Numbered from the stretch's first letter, positions 6,075 through 14,085 are shown. The stretch is DNA of 17,317 nt from Bacillota bacterium (GCA_023404345.1 JAEYCB010000038.1:1-17317); one strand, 5' to 3'. Program-made: numbers and translations. Notes: a model not told the origin generated them from the letters alone.

Positions 6075-8702
6075 GTGCGCAGGCGCACGAAGGACCCTAA
6101 AGACCGTCAGGGATATAACCTGGGGGCCAGGTATCTGGTATTTTTGATTATCACGTTGGGAATGTTCGCCTATCTGCTCACGGGCGTGTTTCGCCTGCAG
6201 GTGGTGGAGAGCGAGGAATATGTGAACAGCGCCGAAAGCCGCCGCACCACCACTATCACGCTGCGCGGAAGCCGCGGGATGATCACCGATGCCGACGCGG
6301 TGATCCTGGCCCGCGATGCGGATATCTACAACGTCACCTTTTATCGTGACGCCAGCCAGAACTCCGCTGCGCAGTACCGTGAATTGACCCAGAGCATCGT
6401 GGAAACGGTAGAGATCATCGAACGCAACGGCAACGAGCTGGATGTGAGCTTCGTGATCGAGCGTGATCCGGAAACGAATGAATGGGTGTTCAACTTTGGC
6501 AGCGGTGTGAGTGACTCAGTGCTGCAAACCCGAGAAAACCAGTGGCGCAGCAATCACTACATGACCAACATGAGCGCCAATGGCTATCCTACGCCGGAGA
6601 GCTGCCTCAATCAGCTCAAGAAACGCTATAAGATCGCCAACACCCAGGAGGAGGCAGACGCGCGCAAGGCCGCCAGTTCCGACCCTGCAGGCTATGTCGA
6701 GGACATGGTGCTGGATGAGGCAACCATGCTTAAGGTCATGGCTGTCTACAGCGAAATGCAGATGAACCTGTTCAACAGCCAGCCCATCGTAATCGCTGAG
6801 GACGTGCCCTATGAAACCGTCATCGAGATCGAAACCCGGTCTATGACGCTGCCGGGCATGGAGATTGCTATGGGTACCAAGCGCGTCTACCCGCGCGGCA
6901 CGCTGGCTTCGCAGGTGATCGGCTACATGGGCGCTATTCCCTCCACCGAAAAGTGGCTGGAGCTCAAGGAAAAGGGCTACAAGTACTCCGACACCATCGG
7001 CGTGGACGGCATCGAGGCCTCCATGGAGGACTGGCTGACGCAAAATAGCGACCTGCGCCAGGGATACCGCGAGGTGGAGCGCAACAGCGTGGGCAAGATC
7101 ACCCGCGAACTGAGCTACACCGAGCCTGAAGACGGCAACAACGTAAAGCTGACCATCGTGGCCAGTTACCAGCAGCAGGCCGAGCGTGCGCTGGCCAAAA
7201 ACGTGGCCTCCACCCGCGCTGTGCAGGAAGCCAAGCTCATGGACGCGACCTGGCTGGGAAAAAACCGCGATGACATCCTGAGCCGCTCCTGGGAGCAATA
7301 TCCGCTGTCGCTGGCCGAGCGCGCAGCTATGATGGTGATTGACATGGAGGGCCGGGTGCTGGCCATGGCCAACTATCCCACCTTCGATTTGAACGCGCTG
7401 ACAGCCGCCGGTCCGGAGAGCCGTGCCATCCTTTCCGACAGCCGCAACGTCCTGATGAATTATAACATCCACGCCCGCGGCACCCCCGGCTCCATCTTCA
7501 AGATGGTATCGGCCCTGGGCGCGATGCTCGAGGGCGAACTGTACGTAAACGAAACCATTTCCGACGAAGGCCGCTTCATGCTGGTCACAAACGTCGAAAG
7601 TCAGGCGCCTAAGTGCTGGATCAGCGAAAGCCAGCGCTATCAGCACCAGAGCCAGACCATCATCGAGGGCCTGTCCCACAGCTGCAACTACTTCTTCTAC
7701 ACGCTGGGTTATCGCCTGGGCGAAACGCGCCTGTATCAGTATGCCAGCGAATTCGGCCTGACCAGCAAGACCGGCGTGGACCTACCCGGCGAGCAGCGCA
7801 GCGTCGTCGGCTGCCAGACCAGCCTTTACGACCCTGACAAGGCCATGGGCGAGGCCGATCAGGATACAGCCGTGCCCATCATTGTGTTCAACTCCATCAA
7901 GCGCCACCTGCGCAATCAGGGCGCCAGCCGCAACATCACCTACGATGACGAGCGTTTGGACCGCTGCGTCAAGCGCCTGATGGACATGGCCGTGAATACC
8001 TCCCAGAATGACTGGTTGCTTTACATGCGCCCCATCCTGATGGAGGAACTCAACATGACGCGCGAGATGGTCTACACCCAGAGCATCATCGGCGATACCT
8101 ACAACTACCTTAACGATATTAAGTGGGGTCCCTCTCAGACGGTACAGGTCGCCATCGGACAGTCCATTACGGTGGTTACGCCCGCCGCGGTCAGCCGCTA
8201 CGTGGCCGCACTGGGCAACGGCGGCAAAGTGTACAATCTGATGATCGTCGATTCCATCACCTCACCGGAAGGCGAAATCGTGAGCCAGCGCACCCCCAGC
8301 CTCTTCAACGAGTTCGAGGGCGCTGAGGAATATCTGCCCTACATCCTGGAAGGCATGAAAGGCGTTGTTGACGAGAGCGGTACTGCTGCCAAGTATTTCC
8401 GCAGCTGGCCCTATCAGAATCTGGTGTGTGCGAAAACGGGAACCGCCGAGGTTACCACCATCGACCTTGAAAACAACGCCTGGTTCGTTATGCTCGCACC
8501 CTATGAAAGCGAGATGGTGAACGGCGTGCCCACCACAGTGACGGAGCCGGAAATTGCGGTGGTGGTGTTCATCCCCAGTGGATTCAGCGGGGGCGAAGCC
8601 AGCATGGCGGCCCGCGAGTTCGTGGGCTGGTATATGGACCAGAAAACTCTGCGCAACAATCAAAACAGCGTGTTCCCGGGCGGCAACCAGCTGGCTCCGT
8701 GA
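6075..8702 (+). CDS. mrdA: Penicillin-binding protein 2, elongasome transpeptidase
   Basis: Class B PBP that cross-links peptidoglycan during elongation, partner of RodA. 875 aa from the GTG chosen here. Short basic N terminus, one membrane helix (about 20-39), a pedestal/dimerisation region with the conserved RGMITDADAVILA and YPRGTLASQVIGYMG segments, then the transpeptidase domain with all three catalytic motifs: SIFK (S473-K476), SCN (536-538) and KTGT (787-790). It is longer than most PBP2: between GVDLPGE (from 567) and the AIGQS..TVVTP block (from 693) lies an inserted, largely helical segment of roughly 100 residues. The GTG at 6075 is preceded by AGGGAGG with about 6-nt spacing and puts the membrane helix near the N terminus; an in-frame ATG at 5832 would add 81 residues translated from repeat DNA and is rejected. 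First gene of a tight run with minD, rodA and a deaminase. Confidence 0.93.
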   Translation: MRRRTKDPKDRQGYNLGARYLVFLIITLGMFAYLLTGVFRLQVVESEEYVNSAESRRTTTITLRGSRGMITDADAVILARDADIYNVTFYRDASQNSAAQYRELTQSIVETVEIIERNGNELDVSFVIERDPETNEWVFNFGSGVSDSVLQTRENQWRSNHYMTNMSANGYPTPESCLNQLKKRYKIANTQEEADARKAASSDPAGYVEDMVLDEATMLKVMAVYSEMQMNLFNSQPIVIAEDVPYETVIEIETRSMTLPGMEIAMGTKRVYPRGTLASQVIGYMGAIPSTEKWLELKEKGYKYSDTIGVDGIEASMEDWLTQNSDLRQGYREVERNSVGKITRELSYTEPEDGNNVKLTIVASYQQQAERALAKNVASTRAVQEAKLMDATWLGKNRDDILSRSWEQYPLSLAERAAMMVIDMEGRVLAMANYPTFDLNALTAAGPESRAILSDSRNVLMNYNIHARGTPGSIFKMVSALGAMLEGELYVNETISDEGRFMLVTNVESQAPKCWISESQRYQHQSQTIIEGLSHSCNYFFYTLGYRLGETRLYQYASEFGLTSKTGVDLPGEQRSVVGCQTSLYDPDKAMGEADQDTAVPIIVFNSIKRHLRNQGASRNITYDDERLDRCVKRLMDMAVNTSQNDWLLYMRPILMEELNMTREMVYTQSIIGDTYNYLNDIKWGPSQTVQVAIGQSITVVTPAAVSRYVAALGNGGKVYNLMIVDSITSPEGEIVSQRTPSLFNEFEGAEEYLPYILEGMKGVVDESGTAAKYFRSWPYQNLVCAKTGTAEVTTIDLENNAWFVMLAPYESEMVNGVPTTVTEPEIAVVVFIPSGFSGGEASMAAREFVGWYMDQKTLRNNQNSVFPGGNQLAP

Positions 8703-8724
8703 CGCGCGTGGGAGAGATGTTCAA

Positions 8725-9516
8725 GTGAGTCAGGCATGGACGGTACTTTCGGGTAAAGGCGGCGTGGGAAAAAGCACGGTGAGCACGGCACTGGGCATGG
8801 TATTGGCGCGGCGAAAGCTGCAATGTTGCCTGGTGGATGCGGACCTGGGCCTGCGCAGTCTGGACATGCTGATGAACCTGCATAGCCGCGTAGTGTATGA
8901 CGTGATGGACGTGGCGCGCAAGGATTGCAAGCTCAAGTATGCACTGATCCGCCATACGGCGGACGGGGCATTGTGGCTGCTGCCTGCCGCGCAGGAGGGT
9001 CAGGGCGGTGATGCGGGACGCGAGGACATGGAACGCATCGTCAAAAAGCTCAAAAAGCGCATGGCCTATGTGCTGCTGGATGCACCGGCAGGCCTGGGGC
9101 CCGGAGTTCAGGTCCTTTTGCCTGCCTGCGACCATGCTTTGATAGTGACAACGCCGGACGATGTGGCCATGCGTGACGCTGAACGTGCCATCGCTCTGAC
9201 GGAGGCCGCGGGCCTGCCAAGGCCGATGCTGGTGGTCAACCGTGTGCGGCCCGATATGGTGGCGCGCGGCGAAATGTATAGCCCCCAGGCAGTGGCTTCG
9301 GCGCTGGATGTGCCATTGCTTGGCTATGTGCCGGAGGATCGGGCCGTGCTTGCCGCCGCTGCGCGGCATGAGAGTTTCATGGATAGTGAAGGCCCTGCCC
9401 GGCAGGCCATGGAGCGGATTGCTCAGCGGTTTTTGGGTGAATTTGTGCCCATGCCCACGTTGGAACGAAAGCGCCGCTGGTGGCGCAGGGACCGGGGGAT
9501 TGGGCTGGGAACCTGA
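8725..9516 (+). CDS. minD: Septum site-determining ATPase MinD
   Basis: ParA/MinD-type P-loop ATPase that binds the membrane and, with MinC, keeps FtsZ rings away from the poles. 263 aa. Deviant Walker A GKGGVGKST (10-18), DADLGLRSLD (38-47), YDVMDVARKDCKLKYALIRH, LLDAPAGLG and VVNRVRPDMVARGEMYS are MinD-specific blocks. The GTG start at 8725 has a GGGAG site about 10 nt upstream; the frame open further upstream overlaps mrdA and is a shadow. minC and minE, often beside minD in Clostridia, are not adjacent. The C terminus (ERKRRWWRRDRGIGL) is very basic with two Trp, unlike the usual amphipathic tail rich in Phe/Leu, and may still act as the membrane anchor. Confidence 0.9.
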   Translation: MSQAWTVLSGKGGVGKSTVSTALGMVLARRKLQCCLVDADLGLRSLDMLMNLHSRVVYDVMDVARKDCKLKYALIRHTADGALWLLPAAQEGQGGDAGREDMERIVKKLKKRMAYVLLDAPAGLGPGVQVLLPACDHALIVTTPDDVAMRDAERAIALTEAAGLPRPMLVVNRVRPDMVARGEMYSPQAVASALDVPLLGYVPEDRAVLAAAARHESFMDSEGPARQAMERIAQRFLGEFVPMPTLERKRRWWRRDRGIGLGT

Positions 9517-9549
9517 ATCCTCCGTATGGTATCGAGGTGAGTAAACGGG

Positions 9550-10749
9550 ATGATGGTAAATGAATCGCGCCGGTCCAGAGCGCATTTTGACCTGCCCCTG
9601 GCGCTGATGGTATTTGGACTGGCAGCTTTTGGAGTGCTGTCTGTGGCCGTGGCAACGTTCAGCACGTCTTCGGAGACGGAGGGCACGCTGCTCAACTACA
9701 TTGTGGCCTCCTACTACGGGATGCGTCAGGCGATCTTTTTTCTGATTTCTCCGGTGGTAGTAGGCGTGATCACCTATTTCCCCTATGAGTTTATTCGCAG
9801 ACGCAGTACGCTGTTTTATTATGTGGCGTGCGGCCTGCTATTGGTAGCCCTGGGCGGCCAGGCTGCGGGCGTGAAGGCGTGGATCGATATTCTATGGGGA
9901 TATACGATTCAGCCCTCCGAATTTGTGAAGCTGGCCTGTATCATTGTTATTGCGAAATATCTGGAAACCGAAACCGACCCCATGGGCAATCTGCGCGGCG
10001 CGGTGAAGCTGGCGGTGCTGATGGGCATTCCCTGGGCTCTTACGTTGGCCCAGGGCGAGATGGGCAGCGTATTGGTAATGGTTTTCCTGTTTGGGGTGAT
10101 GATGTACTTCGGCGGAATGCGCCTCAAGCTCATGGGTGGCGCTATCGCGATGGGCGTTGTTGTGCTCGCCCTGCTCTATGGATATCTGATGGCCACCGGA
10201 TCGGACAGCTATCGTTTGGAACGCATCCTTAGCTTTATTGACCCCTCGCTGGTGGATGAAAGCGCAGTTTATCAGGTGACCAACTCCAAAATTGCCATCG
10301 GTTCGGGAGGGCTCAGCGGACGCGGTATGTTCGTGCAGGGCGCTTTCAGCCAGCTGGACTATGTGCCGGAGGACTGGACGGACTTCATCTTTTCTACCAT
10401 TGGAGAGGCATTCGGGTTCGTGGGCTGTGCGATGGTGATTCTGGTCTACCTGCTGATCATTCTGCGCATGCTCTATCTGGCGCGTTACACCATGGACCGC
10501 TTCGGACAGATGGTGATTATCGGCGTAATGGCAATGCTGCTGTTCCATGTATTTGAAAATGTGGGCATGACAACCGGGCTGATGCCGGTTACGGGCATTC
10601 CTCTGCCGTTCCTCAGCTACGGAGGGAGCAACCTGGTTACCAACATGGCCGGTATCGGGCTGGTACTCAATGTAATCAAGAACCGTAGCGTGACCATGAT
10701 GCCCGGCATTGCGCCGCAGACAGTCAGCGCACGCAAATGGATGAAGTGA
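9550..10749 (+). CDS. rodA: SEDS peptidoglycan glycosyltransferase RodA
   Basis: Polymerises lipid II into glycan strands in the elongasome with PBP2. 399 aa, about ten membrane helices. SEDS hallmarks: VKAWIDI...IQPSEFVKLA in the first half, the extracellular loop with PEDWTDFIFSTIGEAFGFVG (acidic residues E274/D275/D278, where the family's essential Asp lies), and ENVGMTTGLMPVTGIPLPFLSYGGSN near the C terminus. Start ATG at 9550 (or the adjacent ATG at 9553), after GAGGTGA. It lies 33 nt after minD. FtsW is the close paralogue; the linkage with mreBCD and mrdA favours RodA. Confidence 0.93.
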   Translation: MMVNESRRSRAHFDLPLALMVFGLAAFGVLSVAVATFSTSSETEGTLLNYIVASYYGMRQAIFFLISPVVVGVITYFPYEFIRRRSTLFYYVACGLLLVALGGQAAGVKAWIDILWGYTIQPSEFVKLACIIVIAKYLETETDPMGNLRGAVKLAVLMGIPWALTLAQGEMGSVLVMVFLFGVMMYFGGMRLKLMGGAIAMGVVVLALLYGYLMATGSDSYRLERILSFIDPSLVDESAVYQVTNSKIAIGSGGLSGRGMFVQGAFSQLDYVPEDWTDFIFSTIGEAFGFVGCAMVILVYLLIILRMLYLARYTMDRFGQMVIIGVMAMLLFHVFENVGMTTGLMPVTGIPLPFLSYGGSNLVTNMAGIGLVLNVIKNRSVTMMPGIAPQTVSARKWMK

Positions 10750-10771
10750 TAAAAGGACTTCGGGAGGCCTG

Positions 10772-11359
10772 ATGATGAAAAAATGGAGCTGGATGCGCGC
10801 TGGCGCGCTGATGTTGACGCTGGTTTGGATGCTGGCGGGAGTGGCGGTGGCTTCAGAGGGGGCCTCTGTTGAGGAAGCGGGCAGCGCGGAGGCCGGACCG
10901 CAGGAGACATTCATGCAGGCGGCGCTTGAGGAGGCGTACGCGGGGATCGAGGCCGGAGATGGCGGGCCGTTCGGTACAGTGATTGTCAAGAACGGCGAGA
11001 TCGTGGGGCGTGGACACAACCGCGTGGTGGTCAACCAGGACCCCACCTGTCATGGCGAGATGGAGGCCATCCGTGACGCGTGTAAAAACCTGGGTACCTT
11101 TGATCTGGCCGGATGTGAATTGTATACTACTGCCGAGCCTTGTCCCATGTGCCTGGGAGCCACGCTTTGGGCTAACATTGGCACGGTATACTATGGTTGC
11201 ACGCGCGAAGATTCAGATGAGATCGGCTTTCGGGACGAGGTGTTCTACGAGTACCTGGCGGGTGAGGCTGATTTGCTTACCGTGAGCGAATTTGAGCGGG
11301 AAAGCTGCCTTGAGCTGTTTGAGGCGTATACGGAGATTGAGGAAAAAACCGCGTACTGA
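10772..11359 (+). CDS. Guanine/nucleoside deaminase-like protein with signal peptide
   Basis: Zinc-dependent deaminase of the CDA/dCMP/GuaD superfamily. The body (about 45-195) resembles Bacillus-type guanine deaminase: GGPFGTVIVKNGEIVGRGHN, zinc ligand H94 with catalytic E96 in HGE (usually HAE), PCPMC with Cys124 and Cys127, and a C-terminal part with IGFRDEVFYEY. The first 27 residues form a classical Sec signal: MMKK basic start, a hydrophobic core and AVA before SE, followed by an acidic linker. Guanine deaminases are normally cytosolic, so a secreted form is unexpected. The start is supported by GGGAGG 4-7 nt before the ATG-ATG; the next Met in frame that would omit the signal lies at residue 48 with no good ribosome site seen. 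It follows rodA by 22 nt and is last in the run before a terminator. Substrate unknown. Confidence 0.85.
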   Translation: MMKKWSWMRAGALMLTLVWMLAGVAVASEGASVEEAGSAEAGPQETFMQAALEEAYAGIEAGDGGPFGTVIVKNGEIVGRGHNRVVVNQDPTCHGEMEAIRDACKNLGTFDLAGCELYTTAEPCPMCLGATLWANIGTVYYGCTREDSDEIGFRDEVFYEYLAGEADLLTVSEFERESCLELFEAYTEIEEKTAY

Positions 11360-11382
11360 TACGGGATAGATATTAGGAAATC

Positions 11383-11416
11383 AAACCGCTGGGCATCGGG
11401 AGGCCCGGCGGTTTTT
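11383..11416 (+). terminator. Rho-independent terminator of the mrdA-minD-rodA-deaminase run
   Basis: A 12-bp stem, AAACCGCTGGGC pairing with GCCCGGCGGTTT (one T·G wobble), 8-nt loop, then a T-run. It lies 23 nt after the deaminase stop. Confidence 0.9.
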
Positions 11417-11459
11417 CAGCTTGTCGAAAAAGTTCGGTGCTGCCAGCCTTTTCCGTCAG
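11416..11459 (+). repeat. Post-gene hairpin repeat, copy 2 (after deaminase gene)
   Basis: Begins TCAGCTTGTCGAAAAAG directly after the terminator T-run and ends CTTTTCCGTCAG. Same flanks as the copies after glyS and thiT, with a different and weaker internal stem. The following bases to about 11660 hold no gene; they contain weak echoes (CCCCCAAAAGAGG, GTAAGGA) of the longer module at 17207-17312 but are too degenerate to call. The gap ends with the oadB promoter. Confidence 0.7.
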
Positions 11460-11662
11460 GTTGAGGTCGTCTTCTTTTCGTCCCTGTGGAGCTCCCGGGT
11501 TGTAAATAATGTAAGGAGTCTCGCAAAGAAGATTTTACTGGTGCGCTTTCCCAGACGGCCCCCAAAAGAGGACTACAGGGAACCCCTCATTCCGTCGATA
11601 AGCACCGCACAAAACGGGGTGTCAAGAGAGCGCCAAGAAAGCGGTTTTGAAGCAGAGGTGCT

Positions 11663-11691
11663 TTGACTTTGCAGACCTGCAATGATATAAT
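11663..11691 (+). promoter_or_regulatory. Sigma-A promoter of the oadB operon with palindromic spacer
   Basis: TTGACT (11663-11668), a 17-bp spacer, TATAAT (11686-11691). The spacer starts with a perfect inverted repeat, TTGCAG-AC-CTGCAA (11669-11682), positioned like an operator. Confidence 0.85.
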
Positions 11692-11752
11692 GAAATCTGA
11701 TTCGCGGGTGCGCAAGCAATGAAAGAAGATCAACAAAAGGGGAGGAACCGCC

Positions 11753-12973
11753 TTGGATATCGGGCTGATTCTGGGTGAGCTGTTTTCGGGCGTGACGTAT
11801 CTGTTTTCCGTGGAGGGACTGAAAACGCTGGTGATGTTTGTCATCGCCGGAGTGCTGATCTATCTTGCAATCAAAAAGGACTATGAGCCGACGTTGCTGC
11901 TGCCGATTGGCTTTGGTGCGATCCTGGCCAACCTGCCGCCCGTGATCGACGCCGTGAGCGGGCAAGCCGCGGCCAGCGTGCTGGGCGAAAGCGGCTTCTT
12001 GAGTGTACTGTTTAACGCGGGCATCGCTAACGAGCTGTTCCCGATTCTGATTTTTATTGCCGTGGGCGCGATGATCGACTTCTCGCCGCTGTTGAAGGAC
12101 CCGTCAATGATCTTCTTCGGTGCAGCGGCGCAGTTCGGCATCTTCGCTACGTTTTTGCTGTCGTTGGCGCTGATCCCCGTGGTGCTGCCGGAAACCGCCG
12201 GCAACGAAAGCCTGATCCTGCGCCTGGCCAGTGCTATCGGCATCATTGGTGCGGCCGACGGACCTACCACACTGTATGTGGCGAACCATTTTGACCTCAA
12301 GGACTACATGGCGCCCATCAGCGTGGCTGCGTACAGCTACATGTCGCTGGTGCCGGTGATTCAGCCGCCGGTCATCCGTGCACTGACCACCAAAAAGGAA
12401 CGCATGATCCGCATGGATTACAACGAGGAGCGGGCCAGCAAGCTGGCGCTGATCCTGTTCCCCATCATTGTGACGGCTGTTGCGGGCATCATCGTGCCCA
12501 TGAGCGCCCCGCTGGTAGGCAGCCTTATGTTTGGCAACCTCATCCGTGAGTGCGGCGTTCTGGATCGCCTGAGCAAGACTGCCCAGAACGAGCTGGCCAA
12601 CCTGGTGACCATTTTGCTTGGCATCACCATCGGCGGCACGATGGTGGCCGACAAGTTCCTCCGCGTGGATACGCTGCTGATTCTGGCTCTGGGCTTGTTC
12701 GCCTTCGTGTTTGACACGGCGGGCGGTGTGCTGTTTGCCAAGGCGCTCAACGTATTTCGCAAGAAGAAAATCAATCCCATGGTGGGCGCGGCAGGTATCT
12801 CCGCTTTCCCCATGAGTGCGAGGGTTATCCAGAAGATGGCCAAGGAGGAGGACCCCTACAACTTTATCCTGATGCAGTCCATCAGCGCCAACGTGTCCGG
12901 CCAGCTGGGTTCCATCGTAGCGGGCGGCATGGTGATTTCGCTGGTGAGCATGCTGCTGGGCGGTATCTGGTAA
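11753..12973 (+). CDS. oadB: Na+-translocating decarboxylase, beta (sodium pump) subunit
   Basis: Integral membrane subunit of the OadB/GcdB/MmdB family: it decarboxylates carboxybiotin and uses the energy to export Na+. 406 aa, about ten hydrophobic segments. Family blocks: LLPIGFGAILANLP, LFNAGIANELFPILIFIAVGAMIDFSPLL, the ion-site segment GIIGAADGPTTLYV (163-176, key Asp D169; family consensus has G where this has A167), and GISAFPMSARVIQ...SANVSGQLGS near the end. Start is TTG at 11753 with AGGGGAGG seven bases upstream. No carboxyltransferase or biotin-carrier gene is in the window, so the substrate (oxaloacetate, methylmalonyl-CoA, glutaconyl-CoA or malonate) cannot be assigned; the symbol denotes the family. 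Confidence 0.9.
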   Translation: MDIGLILGELFSGVTYLFSVEGLKTLVMFVIAGVLIYLAIKKDYEPTLLLPIGFGAILANLPPVIDAVSGQAAASVLGESGFLSVLFNAGIANELFPILIFIAVGAMIDFSPLLKDPSMIFFGAAAQFGIFATFLLSLALIPVVLPETAGNESLILRLASAIGIIGAADGPTTLYVANHFDLKDYMAPISVAAYSYMSLVPVIQPPVIRALTTKKERMIRMDYNEERASKLALILFPIIVTAVAGIIVPMSAPLVGSLMFGNLIRECGVLDRLSKTAQNELANLVTILLGITIGGTMVADKFLRVDTLLILALGLFAFVFDTAGGVLFAKALNVFRKKKINPMVGAAGISAFPMSARVIQKMAKEEDPYNFILMQSISANVSGQLGSIVAGGMVISLVSMLLGGIW

Positions 12974-12989
12974 GAAGGAGGGCATGACG

Positions 12990-13139
12990 ATGACGAATGC
13001 AGGTCTGGCAGGCATGAGCCTGATGGCAAAGGGCCTGGTGACGACGGTAGCGGGCCTTGCGGGTGTGTTTGTGGTGCTGACGCTGTTTTACGTGACAATC
13101 AAACTGATGCAGCACATCCACACCAAGGATGAAAAGTGA
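12990..13139 (+). CDS. Small OadG-like membrane subunit (49 aa)
   Basis: A 49-residue single-span protein. The segment KGLVTTVAGLAGVFVVLTLFYVTIKLM is the membrane helix pattern of OadG/MmdD-type small subunits (GL-TV-G---VF--L-L), which stabilise the beta subunit and contact the carboxyltransferase. The usual Ala/Pro linker and metal-binding C terminus are absent; it ends HIHTKDEK. AGGAGG at 12976-12981 is 8 nt from the ATG at 12990; an in-frame ATG at 12984 is too close. It lies 16 nt after oadB, which supports the pairing. Confidence 0.8.
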   Translation: MTNAGLAGMSLMAKGLVTTVAGLAGVFVVLTLFYVTIKLMQHIHTKDEK

Positions 13140-13145
13140 GGCGGA

Positions 13146-13631
13146 ATGATGTATACGCGTGAGGACGAGGTGCAGGCGCGCTGTCTGTGGCAAAAGCGGC
13201 TGCGCCTGACGTTGCTGCCGCTGGTGCTGGGGTTGGCAGTGGGAATTGCGCTGTTTGTGCTGGGCCGCATGCAGCGCAGCGACACGCTATGGATGGCTAC
13301 GGCAGCGCTGACCATCCTGGGCGGCGGGGTGTTTCTGTTCCTTTATGGCGTATGGGCCAAGCCCGCGCACGACTATCTGCGCCATGTAGAGCTGATGCTG
13401 CACGGCCGCAAGCGCGAAACGGTGGGTGTGCTGACCAGCTTTTCCCCGGAACTGTGCGAGCGCGACGGCTTGTGGTGTCACGCGATGATGGTCAACCTAG
13501 GCTCCGGCGAGGAGGAGGATGACCGACTGTTTTACTATGACGACGAGAAGCCCGCACCGGAGATGCCCATTGGAAGCCGTGTGCGGGTGGAAAGCAACGA
13601 CAAGATGGTCAGCGGCATCTGGAGAGCGTGA
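13146..13631 (+). CDS. Unknown two-helix membrane protein
   Basis: 161 aa, not recognised. Charged N terminus, two membrane helices (about 21-40 and 48-72), then a soluble domain of about 90 residues with CERDGLWCHAMMVNLGSGEEEDDRLFYYDDE, an acidic stretch, and MPIGSRVRVESNDKMVSG, which looks like part of a small beta-barrel. Start at ATG-ATG (13146/13149) after GAGG, 6 nt after the OadG-like gene, so it is in the same operon. It could be an accessory factor of the pump, but nothing in the sequence shows this. Confidence 0.8.
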   Translation: MMYTREDEVQARCLWQKRLRLTLLPLVLGLAVGIALFVLGRMQRSDTLWMATAALTILGGGVFLFLYGVWAKPAHDYLRHVELMLHGRKRETVGVLTSFSPELCERDGLWCHAMMVNLGSGEEEDDRLFYYDDEKPAPEMPIGSRVRVESNDKMVSGIWRA

Positions 13632-13674
13632 AGCGGCGCACAGGGAGCATACGGAAGGAAAGGAGGCGGGCGGT

Positions 13675-14052
13675 TTGGAAAAGGAGCCGGTTCTGGTGCT
13701 GGTGACGCTCCAGCATGCGTGCGCGCGGCTCATCCGCGAGGGGGTAGACATGGCCCTGCGCGAAGGACGGCCGGTGAAGGTGCTGCATGTGGTCAACCCT
13801 GATGCGGCACCTATTGGTGAGCCCGCCATCAATGCACAGGCGCTGGATTACCTTTACGCTCTCTCCGGTGAGGCAGGCGCGGAAATGTGTGTGCTGACCT
13901 CCAATGTGCCGGTAACTGCCATTGCCAACTACGCCGCTGATTGTGGCGCGCGCCAGGTGGTACTGGGCGGTGGCGGGCAAGCCCGCGGCATCGCCGAAAC
14001 ACTGAGTCAGCTCTTGCCCGGTGTGCGGGTGATGATCATGGAACGGGAGTAA
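13675..14052 (+). CDS. Usp-like (universal stress protein fold) protein
   Basis: 125 aa. PVLVLVTLQHACARLIREGVDMA...PVKVLHVVNPDA at the N terminus follows the pattern of the Usp domain, notably the version in KdpD; VPVTAIANYAADCGARQVVLGGGG is the equivalent of the second half. The canonical ATP-binding G-x2-G-x9-G(S/T) tail is not clearly present, so nucleotide binding is uncertain. Start is TTG at 13675, with AGGAGG eight bases upstream; the frame is open further left but lies over the previous gene. It is 43 nt after the unknown membrane protein, last of the oadB run. No clear terminator follows. Confidence 0.7.
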   Translation: MEKEPVLVLVTLQHACARLIREGVDMALREGRPVKVLHVVNPDAAPIGEPAINAQALDYLYALSGEAGAEMCVLTSNVPVTAIANYAADCGARQVVLGGGGQARGIAETLSQLLPGVRVMIMERE

Positions 14053-14085
14053 CCCGTCTGTACAGTAAAAAAATAGTAGATTGGC

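Noticed and set aside
6516..7679. 387-codon minus-strand open frame opposite mrdA, and similar ones at 9892-11046 and 12104-13015
   Set aside because: Shadows of mrdA, rodA/deaminase and oadB; low-complexity His/Gln/Ala-rich translations and no start signals.
11421..11666. 81-codon plus-strand frame between the deaminase gene and oadB
   Set aside because: It begins inside the post-gene repeat, has no ribosome site and runs over the oadB -35 box.
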